A DNA stretch of 64,000 nucleotides from JAAYHV01 sp964400515 (GTDB lineage Bacteria > Bacillota > Clostridia > Peptostreptococcales > Anaerovoracaceae), in NCBI GenBank assembly GCA_964400515.1, contig CAYNTJ010000008.1, positions 1 to 64,000 on the forward strand, read 5' to 3'. Positions 25,061 to 32,477 of the stretch are shown here, in pieces. The position numbers were made by a program, and so were the translations under genes. Every line of letters starts with the position of its first letter. Within the stretch, counting starts at the first letter, position 1. The notes below the pieces were generated by a model. It was not told where the DNA came from. It saw nothing but the letters and a program-made list of their open reading frames with translations, and made no database searches.

Positions 25061-26038
25061 CTATAAATTCTCTGCAACATAATCTATAACGTCTTTTACC
25101 ATTTCTTCATTAGTAAAGTTATAGTTTCCTAAAATATCTTTTCTGGTATATTTTTTCCCTTCTAGCTTTTCCTTGATTTTGATAGGCAAATCTGCTTCCA
25201 GCGCATCGGAAAAAAACTGACAATTACTTATAAAGCCTTCATCTATACTAAGTCTTATCATGAATTCTCCCCAGTGAAATTTGCCATTAAGCTCTCTGTC
25301 AAAGGGTATTTTCCTACCATAGTTCCAATCATAGGTCTCATATTTCTTAATCAATCCGCCTATGCATTTTTCTTCCTTGGCCCGTATTTTAATTTCACCG
25401 GCATTTTCTCCATATTCCTTTTCAAAGGCTAAAATTAATTCACTCTTTAGTTTTTCAACGGACACGTTAGGATTTACTTCCTTTAAGTTTATAACCCTTG
25501 ATCTTATAGAATCAATACTGTGGGACTTTAATTTATCCTTTGAAACATTTAAATATCTGCCAAGAGCTGTTTTGTCAACATCTACCATCAATGTACCATG
25601 ATGATAACAAAAATCTTTGAAATAAAAATATGCATTCCCCGAAAACTTTCTGTCGTCAACTAACAAGTCATTTCGTCCGCTTTGAATTGCATTAATGCCA
25701 AGATTCTTAAGTGCCTGAATAATAATCTTTGCCTGCCTTTCTTTATCAAAATTATTCTTCCTGGCACAAAAAGTGAAATTCAAATTACTGGTATCGTGAT
25801 AAACTGCGCCTCCACCGGACATGCGCCTTATTAGCTTCACTTTATCCTTCTCCATCAATGACATATTACATTCTTTCCATGCATTTTGATTTCTGCCTAC
25901 AACCACAGTATTACCATTTTGCCATAAGTATAATATTATTTCATCATTCTTTGCCATGAATGTTAAGTATTCCTCTGTGGCCAAATTAAAGTACGGATTG
26001 TCCGTTTTGCTTATGTAATATTTAAGATTCAAATTCAT
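25061..26038 (-). CDS. lplA: Lipoate-protein ligase A
   Basis: A 325-aa enzyme that attaches lipoate to the H-protein encoded in the same operon. NPYFNLATEEYL (about 14-25), the RMSGGGAVYHD lipoate loop (about 70-80) and KFSGNAYFY are family motifs. I start at the ATG at 26038 because homologues begin this way; it overlaps the end of gcvPB by 17 bp. In-frame ATGs at 26074 and upstream would add residues that fit no family. Confidence 0.93.
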   Translation of the reverse strand: MNLNLKYYISKTDNPYFNLATEEYLTFMAKNDEIILYLWQNGNTVVVGRNQNAWKECNMSLMEKDKVKLIRRMSGGGAVYHDTSNLNFTFCARKNNFDKERQAKIIIQALKNLGINAIQSGRNDLLVDDRKFSGNAYFYFKDFCYHHGTLMVDVDKTALGRYLNVSKDKLKSHSIDSIRSRVINLKEVNPNVSVEKLKSELILAFEKEYGENAGEIKIRAKEEKCIGGLIKKYETYDWNYGRKIPFDRELNGKFHWGEFMIRLSIDEGFISNCQFFSDALEADLPIKIKEKLEGKKYTRKDILGNYNFTNEEMVKDVIDYVAENL

Positions 26039-27419
26039 GTCTGAGTATCGCCTTCCTAGCCGCCAAAACCTCATCCAGCCTTCCAACCGGTGTAGTAATA
26101 GGACTGTTAAAAATGATTTCCGGTGTTTTTTCAGCTATTGAAACCAATTCTTTAAATGTTTTTATTGCTTCATCTATCGTTTCCTTGCTTTCCGTTTCCG
26201 TAGGTTCAATCATTAAAGCTTCATGAACAATCAAAGGAAAATACATAGTAGGCGGATGCATTCCATGGTCTAGAAGGGCTTTGGAAAAATCAAGAGCACT
26301 CACTCCCGTTTTTTCCTTTAATTCTTCCAGGCTCAACACGAATTCATGCATGCTTGGAGTGTCATATGCGACAGGTAAAATATCTTTTAACTTAAATTTC
26401 ATATAATTGGCATTTAATACAGCATTTTCACCTACATCTTTTATGCCATCGGCACCGATTATCATCATATATATTAATGCTTTTAATATAACTAGGAAAT
26501 TGCCATAAAAACCCATAACTCTTCCTATGCTTCTATTATCACCACTCATTGGAAGGTAATCCTTTAGAAATGCTTTACAACCACATGGACCACTTCCGGG
26601 CCCCCCACCTCCGTGGGGAGTTGAAAAGGTTTTGTGTAAATTTAAGTGAGTAACATCAAATCCCATATCCCCAGGCCGAGCTATTCCCATAATAGCATTA
26701 AGGTTTGCCCCGTCATAATAGCATAAACCACCGGCTTCATGAACCATTTTAGTAATCTTAAGAATATTCTCATCAAATATTCCAAGAGTGTTTGGATTGG
26801 TAAGCATAAGCCCTGCTGTCTTTTCGCTTAAATGTTCTTTTAAATCAACAATATCCACCATCCCATTTTTATCCGACTTAATATTAACAATTTCAAAGCC
26901 TGCCATTACAGCACTTGCAGGATTGGTTCCGTGGGCAGAATCGGGAATAATTATTTCATTCCTTAATTTATCACCCTTGTCCAAATGATACGCTTTGATA
27001 ACTAACATTCCTGCCAACTCCCCATGGGCACCTGCGGCAGGTTGAAGGCTCATTGCATCCATACCTGTTATTTCACAAAGGTATTCCTTTGCATTTTCCA
27101 AAACTCTTTTACAGCCTTTAACTGTTTTTTCGGGCTGCAGGGGATGTATATCGTTGAAGCAATCCAAAGAAGCTATCTTTTCGGAAATTTTAGGATTATA
27201 TTTCATGGTACAAGAACCTAATGGATAGAAACCGCTATTAACCCCGTGTGCCCTTTGGGCAAGCTTAGTATAGTGCCTTTCAATGTCGATTTCCCCTAAT
27301 TCCGGCAGCTTAGCTAAAGACTCTCTTTTTGGAGAAGCAGGCAAGCAAATTTCCACATCGCAAGCAGGAAGTATTGAGGTCTTTCTACCTTCAACACTTT
27401 TTTCAAATATCAAATTCAT
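26022..27419 (-). CDS. gcvPB: Glycine dehydrogenase (decarboxylating) subunit 2
   Basis: The 465-aa PLP-carrying half of the split P-protein. The cofactor lysine is Lys263 in LNLHKTFSTPHGGGGPG. With GcvPA it decarboxylates glycine and passes the aminomethyl group to the lipoyl arm of GcvH. It overlaps gcvPA by 17 bp and lplA by 17 bp. The split form is typical of Gram-positives, archaea and many anaerobes. Confidence 0.97.
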   Translation of the reverse strand: MNLIFEKSVEGRKTSILPACDVEICLPASPKRESLAKLPELGEIDIERHYTKLAQRAHGVNSGFYPLGSCTMKYNPKISEKIASLDCFNDIHPLQPEKTVKGCKRVLENAKEYLCEITGMDAMSLQPAAGAHGELAGMLVIKAYHLDKGDKLRNEIIIPDSAHGTNPASAVMAGFEIVNIKSDKNGMVDIVDLKEHLSEKTAGLMLTNPNTLGIFDENILKITKMVHEAGGLCYYDGANLNAIMGIARPGDMGFDVTHLNLHKTFSTPHGGGGPGSGPCGCKAFLKDYLPMSGDNRSIGRVMGFYGNFLVILKALIYMMIIGADGIKDVGENAVLNANYMKFKLKDILPVAYDTPSMHEFVLSLEELKEKTGVSALDFSKALLDHGMHPPTMYFPLIVHEALMIEPTETESKETIDEAIKTFKELVSIAEKTPEIIFNSPITTPVGRLDEVLAARKAILRHEFES

Positions 27420-28728
27420 CCCTTACCTCCTTGATTATGGAGATAACATGATCCATATCATTTTTGGATATCATCTCTGTTACACACCATATAATTTTAT
27501 CCTCCTCCAAAGGAAGACCTCCTAAAATGTTGCTTTCGTCTAATCTTTCCAATATTTCATCACGTTTTTCGCATATAGTCGTAAATTCATTAAAGAAAGG
27601 TTTATCATAGGCCAACAAAATCCCCTCTTTTGCCAGTTCCTTATGAAAATATGACGCCTTAGAGGAACACTGCACAGCCACGTCCTTAAAGCCTTCTTTA
27701 CCCAAAGTTGCCAAGTATATCGCCACCCTAAGTGCACAATGGGCTTGATTTGAACAGATATTGCTTCCGGCCTTTTCTCTTCGAATATGCTGTTCTCTTG
27801 CTTGTAATGTTAGTACATATCCGGTTTCCCCTTTATTATCAAGGGTTTGCCCCACTATTCTTCCCGGTAACTTTCTAAACATGCTTTTTTTAGCCGCCAT
27901 AAAACCAAGATAGGGGCCTCCATAAGCCATACTTAGGCCCATGGGCTGTCCTTCTCCCACTGCAATATCAGCTCCGTATTCTCCCGGAGTTTTAAGTATT
28001 CCCAGCGAAATAGGATAACAGCTCATAATCAATTTAACATTACTTTGATGAACAATTTTTTCAATTTCATCAACATCTTCTAGGACCCCATAATAATTTG
28101 GATGTTGAATAAGTAGACAAGCATCCCCGTCCCTTATTGTTTTTTCCAATGATACCAAATCAGTTTGCCCGTCTTTCATGGGAATTTGCTTAATATTGGT
28201 ATCCTTACCCAAATTATATGTTTTGATTGTTTCCAATATCCTTTTATCCACCCCATCCGAAACAAGTATGGTTCTATGTTTGTTATCCACACACATGTTT
28301 ACCGCTTCTGCGGCTGCGGTAGCACCGTCATAAACACTGGCATTGGACACATCCATTCCGGTGATTTCACAAATCATTGTTTGGTATTCAAAAATTGATT
28401 GCAAAATTCCTTGGCTTATTTCCCCTTGATATGGGGTATATGCTGTCAAAAACTCTTCCTTTGCCGAAATTGAAGTAACCGTAGATGGTATAAAATGTTT
28501 GTAAGCCCCTGCTCCTCTAAGCACTTTTTCGTAAACCTTGTTTTCCTTGCCTACTTTCTTCATATGATCCAAGACTTCCATTTCTGAAATACCCTTTGGT
28601 ATCATATAGCCATCCTTAATTAGGCATTCCCCTGGTATATTTGAAAACAGTTCATTGATACTGCTTTTCCCCATTTCCTCCAGAATTTCAGTCCTTTGTT
28701 TATCTGTATTAGGAATAAATGTCCCCAT
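27403..28728 (-). CDS. gcvPA: Glycine dehydrogenase (decarboxylating) subunit 1
   Basis: A 441-aa N-terminal-type half of the P-protein. FIPNTDKQR at the start and YTPYQGEISQGILQ..FEYQTMI near residue 95 are highly conserved in GcvPA. It lacks the PLP lysine, which is in the partner subunit. It starts 9 bp after gcvH. Confidence 0.96.
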   Translation of the reverse strand: MGTFIPNTDKQRTEILEEMGKSSINELFSNIPGECLIKDGYMIPKGISEMEVLDHMKKVGKENKVYEKVLRGAGAYKHFIPSTVTSISAKEEFLTAYTPYQGEISQGILQSIFEYQTMICEITGMDVSNASVYDGATAAAEAVNMCVDNKHRTILVSDGVDKRILETIKTYNLGKDTNIKQIPMKDGQTDLVSLEKTIRDGDACLLIQHPNYYGVLEDVDEIEKIVHQSNVKLIMSCYPISLGILKTPGEYGADIAVGEGQPMGLSMAYGGPYLGFMAAKKSMFRKLPGRIVGQTLDNKGETGYVLTLQAREQHIRREKAGSNICSNQAHCALRVAIYLATLGKEGFKDVAVQCSSKASYFHKELAKEGILLAYDKPFFNEFTTICEKRDEILERLDESNILGGLPLEEDKIIWCVTEMISKNDMDHVISIIKEVRDEFDI

Positions 28729-28737
28729 AATACCCTC

Positions 28738-29112
28738 CTACTGTTTTTCTATAAATGCTTCATATTCAGCCGCACTCATTAAATCCTCATGACCGGTAAT
28801 TTCAGCCACTTTAACTAACCAAGCTTCATATGGGTTTTCATTTATTTTTTCCGGGCTATCCAATAGTTCCTCGTTAATCTCTTTTACTATTCCTGTTACA
28901 GGTGAAATAACATCAGAGACCGCTTTAACAGACTCAATGTCCGAAAAGGCTTCTCCCTTTTCCAGTTCATCTTCTTCACTTGGAAGATTGATAAAAACTA
29001 TATCTCCCAAACTATCTTGTGCATAATCTGTGATTCCGATAACAGCCAGATCGTCTTCATACTTAACCCATTCATGGGATTTGGAATAAAGTAATTCATT
29101 TGGATAATTCAT
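28738..29112 (-). CDS. gcvH: Glycine cleavage system H protein
   Basis: A 124-aa lipoyl carrier protein. The lipoylation site is Lys63 in DIESVKAVSDVISP. YSKSHEWVK near the N-terminus is diagnostic. I start at the ATG at 29112, behind GAGAGG; it lies 1 bp after the gcvT stop codon. A longer in-frame start would overlap gcvT and add a non-homologous 14 residues. Confidence 0.97.
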   Translation of the reverse strand: MNYPNELLYSKSHEWVKYEDDLAVIGITDYAQDSLGDIVFINLPSEEDELEKGEAFSDIESVKAVSDVISPVTGIVKEINEELLDSPEKINENPYEAWLVKVAEITGHEDLMSAAEYEAFIEKQ

Positions 29113-29113
29113 T

Positions 29114-30202
29114 TTAATTCCTCTCTTTTCTCTTATAAAATGGTAGGGGCACAATCACTCCCTTTACATTCTTCCCTCTAACATTAACTTCAATTTCTTT
29201 TTCTTCAATATCACCTGGGACAATAGCCATCGCATACGCGCCTTCCATGTATGGCAGATATGTTCCCGAGGTGGTCTTGCCAATAACCTCTCCCTTTAAT
29301 AAAACATCACAATTCTCCCTGGCTATTCCTCTACCGATCATTTTAATTCCCACTCGATGACTTGTGTTATGTTTATCCTTTTCCATGGAGTCTTTGCCGA
29401 TAAATTCTTCCTTATCCATCTTTACCGCAAAACCAAGTCCTGCTGTTATAGGAGAAATCTTGTCATTCATTTCGTGTCCGTATAGGGGCATTCCCGCTTC
29501 AAGCCTTAATGTATCCCTTGCTCCTAATCCGCAGGGAACCAGGCCAAAATCTTTTCCGGAAGCCAGTAACTTTTCCCAAATAATTACAGTATCACAAGAT
29601 TTAAGGTATATTTCAAATCCATCTTCCCCCGTATATCCTGTTCTTGATATCAGTACCTTTCTTCCCTCAATTTCACCTTGGTTTTTAAAGGTATAGTATT
29701 TTTCCGGTAAAGCGTCTTTGGGGAAAATCCCTTCCATGATCTTTAAAGCATTTGGTCCCTGCACAGCAATTTGACCAATATCTTCAGATTTGTCTTCGAT
29801 TACAACCTCGCCTTTTTTATTTTCTAAAAGCCAATCCAGCACCTTATTCTTGTTTGCTGCGTTTGGCACCAGCATATATTTATTATCTTCGATTTTGTAA
29901 ACAAGAAGGTCATCTATGACCCCTCCTTCAAAATTACACATTGGGCTATATCTAACTTGTCCTATACTCATATTAGTAAAATCATTTGTGAGCACATAGT
30001 TAATATATTCCAGTGCCTCTTTTCCGTAAATCTCAATTTCCCCCATATGAGACACATCAAAAATTCCACATTTATTACGAACAGCCATGTGTTCTGATAT
30101 TACCCCTTCCTTGTATTGAACAGGCAAAATATACCCTCCAAAGGAAACCATTTTACCTCCCAGCTTTATGTGACTTTCGTAAAGCGGTGTTTTTTTATCC
30201 AT
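29114..30202 (-). CDS. gcvT: Aminomethyltransferase (glycine cleavage T protein)
   Basis: A 362-aa T-protein that moves the methylene group from the H-protein arm to tetrahydrofolate. DVSHMGEI (near 55), YT GEDGFEIY and GLGARDTLRLEAGMPLYGHE (around 223-242) are family motifs. The start is the ATG at 30202, set by GGAGG five bases upstream. It is first gene of gcvT-gcvH-gcvPA-gcvPB-lplA-lpdA, and its transcription is controlled by the upstream glycine riboswitch. Confidence 0.97.
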   Translation of the reverse strand: MDKKTPLYESHIKLGGKMVSFGGYILPVQYKEGVISEHMAVRNKCGIFDVSHMGEIEIYGKEALEYINYVLTNDFTNMSIGQVRYSPMCNFEGGVIDDLLVYKIEDNKYMLVPNAANKNKVLDWLLENKKGEVVIEDKSEDIGQIAVQGPNALKIMEGIFPKDALPEKYYTFKNQGEIEGRKVLISRTGYTGEDGFEIYLKSCDTVIIWEKLLASGKDFGLVPCGLGARDTLRLEAGMPLYGHEMNDKISPITAGLGFAVKMDKEEFIGKDSMEKDKHNTSHRVGIKMIGRGIARENCDVLLKGEVIGKTTSGTYLPYMEGAYAMAIVPGDIEEKEIEVNVRGKNVKGVIVPLPFYKRKERN

Positions 30203-30225
30203 TTCTACCTCCAAAATAATTAAAA

Positions 30226-30254
30226 AGACACACTAACAAATGTTGAGTGTGTCT
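30226..30254 (-). terminator. Riboswitch expression-platform terminator
   Basis: Minus-strand 9-bp stem AGACACACT/AGTGTGTCT with a 10-base loop and a T5 tail. Its left arm overlaps the end of the second glycine aptamer (GGACAGAGACACAC), so ligand binding can compete with terminator formation. Confidence 0.8.
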
Positions 30255-30388
30255 CTGTCCTTTGACCTGAAAGATTTACTTCGTCGGTGTTATATAACTC
30301 TCCAGAGTTTCGTCCAAATACGGTCCTTTTGCCTGAGAGTTTACTACTACTTCACCTTCGGCGCCCTAAGGGTCTCTCCCGTATTTTT
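30250..30388 (-). promoter_or_regulatory. Tandem glycine riboswitch
   Basis: On the minus strand two gcvT-type aptamers follow each other. Aptamer 1 has GGGAGAGACC, GGGCGCCGAAGG and CTCTCAGGCAAAAGGACCGT, closed by P1 AAATACGG/CCGTATTT. Aptamer 2 has CTCTGGAGAG, CACCGACGAAG and CTTTCAGGTCAAAGGACAGAG. Known family members switch on glycine cleavage genes when glycine is high. The adjacent terminator supports transcriptional control. Confidence 0.95.
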
Positions 30389-30416
30389 CATCCGATGTAT
30401 TAAATTATGTACAAAC

Positions 30417-30445
30417 ATTTTATCACGCTAAAGCAGAGCGGTCAA
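30417..30445 (-). promoter_or_regulatory. Sigma-A promoter of the gcv operon
   Basis: Minus strand TTGACC (30440-30445), 17-bp spacer, TAAAAT (30417-30422), about 30 bp before the first aptamer. The -35 is only 6 bp beyond the stop codon of the ferritin-like gene. Confidence 0.75.
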
Positions 30446-30451
30446 GTCATA

Positions 30452-30964
30452 TTATAATTTGATTTTTCTGATTTCTTCTTTTAATCTCTCAATATCCACC
30501 AACCAGCTTTCAATATCATCTTCATGTTCTAGTTCATCGTTTAGTATTTGAACCGCCATTTGGTATGTTGCATAATCCTTTCCTTCCGTAAAAGCAGATA
30601 GTTCCTGATATCTTTCTATGGCGCATCTTTCACCATCCAAATTCTGCTCTAGTATCCTTTCGATATATGGATCGGTTGGTTCTTCGTACTTACATCTTGC
30701 TATTTTAGGCCAATCTGCAGGATTTAATACAGGGGTGCCGCCCAGCTGAATTATACGGTTAACAACAAGCAATGCGTGACCCAACTCTTCGTCTGCGTGC
30801 ACCAATAGTTCGGGTTCAACCTCGCTTCGCATCGGACCTTCCATAATTCTTGCACCGATCCAATATTGGTAGTATGCCAGCCACTCTTCTGCTAAAGCCC
30901 CATTTAACATTTCTAAAAGTTTTTCCACATCTAAATTAGCAATATTAACTGATTTCTTACCCAT
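30452..30964 (-). CDS. Ferritin-like di-iron domain protein
   Basis: A 170-aa four-helix protein. Iron ligands fit EEWLAYYQYW (Glu20/21), HADEELGHA (near 60), DGERCAIERY (near 109) and NDELEHEDD (near 146), a two ExxH-type pattern of ferritin/bacterioferritin-like proteins. It probably stores iron or detoxifies peroxide. It is third gene after the Crp/Fnr regulator and rubrerythrin, so a role in oxygen defence is likely. The exact subfamily is unclear. Confidence 0.82.
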   Translation of the reverse strand: MGKKSVNIANLDVEKLLEMLNGALAEEWLAYYQYWIGARIMEGPMRSEVEPELLVHADEELGHALLVVNRIIQLGGTPVLNPADWPKIARCKYEEPTDPYIERILEQNLDGERCAIERYQELSAFTEGKDYATYQMAVQILNDELEHEDDIESWLVDIERLKEEIRKIKL

Positions 30965-30982
30965 AACTATACGCTCCTTCCA

Positions 30983-31651
30983 TTAAATACTTTCTGATCT
31001 AACTTCAAAATAACTCTTTGAGTAATTGCATACAGGACAAATTGTAGGCGGTTTCTTGTCAATTATAATATGACCGCATACCCTACATTTCCACATTGTT
31101 TGCCCTTCGGTTTCTTCTTTTTTGTTTGATTCTATAGTTTCCCATAGTTTTCTGAATCTTTCCTCATGGGTTTTTTCGATAGCCGCTACTTCGTTAAAAA
31201 TATTTGCAATATCATCAAAACCTTCTTCTTTTGCTTCTTTTGCATATCTGGAGAAGGTAACCATGCTACTAACTTTTTCGTTTTCCGCCGCTGCCAGCAA
31301 ATTCTTTGAAGTGCTTCTGATATTACCCAGTTCTTTAAATCCTATTCTCGCATGGGCTTGTTCGTTACGAGCAGTTTCTAAAAATATATCTGCTATATGA
31401 CTGTATCCTTCTCCTTCAGCTACTTGAGCATAAAAAGTATACCTATTCCTGGCTCTGGATTTACCGGTAAACAAATCCCATAAATTAACCTCTGTTTTTG
31501 AACCGGCATATTTATTTACTTCAATGTTTCCGTCAGATATCTTTTCAAACATAACTGCAGGTTTTTTACAAACGGGACAGATATAGTCTTCACCCAACTC
31601 TCCCTCATGTATATATCCGCAAACCGTGCAAAACCATTTTTCTTGACTCAT
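30983..31651 (-). CDS. Rubrerythrin with rubredoxin domains at both ends
   Basis: A 222-aa peroxide-reducing protein. An N-terminal rubredoxin-like domain has CTVC (8-11) and CPVC; a central di-iron four-helix domain (about 55-180) has ARNEQAHARIGF and EKTHEERF; and a C-terminal rubredoxin-like domain has CRVCG and CPVC. Classical rubrerythrin has only the C-terminal and reverse rubrerythrin only the N-terminal rubredoxin. Both present here gives two FeS4 centres per chain. It is 18 bp from the ferritin-like gene and 16 bp from the regulator. Confidence 0.92.
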   Translation of the reverse strand: MSQEKWFCTVCGYIHEGELGEDYICPVCKKPAVMFEKISDGNIEVNKYAGSKTEVNLWDLFTGKSRARNRYTFYAQVAEGEGYSHIADIFLETARNEQAHARIGFKELGNIRSTSKNLLAAAENEKVSSMVTFSRYAKEAKEEGFDDIANIFNEVAAIEKTHEERFRKLWETIESNKKEETEGQTMWKCRVCGHIIIDKKPPTICPVCNYSKSYFEVRSESI

Positions 31652-31667
31652 AATACTCCTTTCATGG

Positions 31668-32333
31668 TTAGATATTCATCAACCTTGCTACGTCTATAAT
31701 ATTTATATTACCCCTTGATAATTCAACTAAACCATCTTTTTGAAACTGTTTTAACAATCTTGTTACAACCTCCCTTGCCGTGCCCAAATCCTTAGCCAAA
31801 GCCTCATGGGTAATTTCAACTCTGTTGGATTCTCCTAAAGCCCTATGTTCAAGCAATGCTACGGAAAGTCTGTGGGCCATATTTGTAAATATATATTGAT
31901 TGAGCACCCACATTACAGAAGAAAATTTTTCCGATATTTCCTCCAGCAAGTAGTTCTTAACTGCAATATTTTTATTGCTTATTTCCAAAAAAACAGCTTT
32001 TGGTATTATTAGAAACTCAGTATCCTCTTCAAGCTCCATGCTGACATTTATATCCAGCCCCTTCATCATGCAGGCCGCACTTAAAATACAAACGTCTCCC
32101 TCTAGTAATCTGTATAGGGTAATTTCTCCACCGTTACTTCCGTTTTCGGAATTTATGAAGATTCTGGCCCTTCCTTTTCCTATAATAAGGAGCCCTTTGC
32201 AATCCTTGCTACCATGATTTATGATACTTTTATTTCCGTAATGCACCTTAAAAGTTTGACTGAGTATTTGACTTTTTTCATAGTCCGTCAAATATTCCCA
32301 AAAACTCAAAGTTTTTTCCAGTAGTTCTTTCAT
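31668..32333 (-). CDS. Crp/Fnr family transcriptional regulator
   Basis: A 221-aa regulator with an N-terminal cyclic-nucleotide-like barrel (about 1-140) and a C-terminal winged helix with THEALAKDLGTAREVVTRLLKQF. The N-terminal domain has one cysteine pair region (CILSAACMMKG) but not the four-Cys FNR cluster, so direct FeS sensing is not evident. I chose the ATG at 32333, behind GGAGG; an in-frame GTG upstream is inside that SD. It leads an operon with rubrerythrin and a ferritin-like protein and diverges from the CoA-disulfide-reductase fusion. Confidence 0.92.
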   Translation of the reverse strand: MKELLEKTLSFWEYLTDYEKSQILSQTFKVHYGNKSIINHGSKDCKGLLIIGKGRARIFINSENGSNGGEITLYRLLEGDVCILSAACMMKGLDINVSMELEEDTEFLIIPKAVFLEISNKNIAVKNYLLEEISEKFSSVMWVLNQYIFTNMAHRLSVALLEHRALGESNRVEITHEALAKDLGTAREVVTRLLKQFQKDGLVELSRGNINIIDVARLMNI

Positions 32334-32396
32334 AAAGACCTCCACCTATATTTTAATTCCTGCGGTATAAAAAGTAAAGGTGTTTGATGAATTTAA

Positions 32397-32411
32397 TGTG
32401 ATAAAGTCACT
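32397..32411. promoter_or_regulatory. Candidate Crp/Fnr operator in the divergent region
   Basis: TGTGATAAAGTCACT: half sites GTGA and TCAC with a 5-base centre, roughly in the middle of the 144-bp region between the regulator and the divergent oxidoreductase gene. CRP-type sites normally have a 6-base centre and FNR-type sites are TTGAT-N4-ATCAA, so the match is imperfect. Confidence 0.45.
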
Positions 32412-32477
32412 GAAACATAATGTTATTTTTGTTAATATTTTATCATAAATAAGCATAACTTTTTTGGAGGTATATAT

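Noticed and set aside
32397..32411. Perfect CRP or FNR consensus site
   Set aside because: The centre is 5 bases and the half sites do not match TTGAT; it was kept only as a candidate operator.
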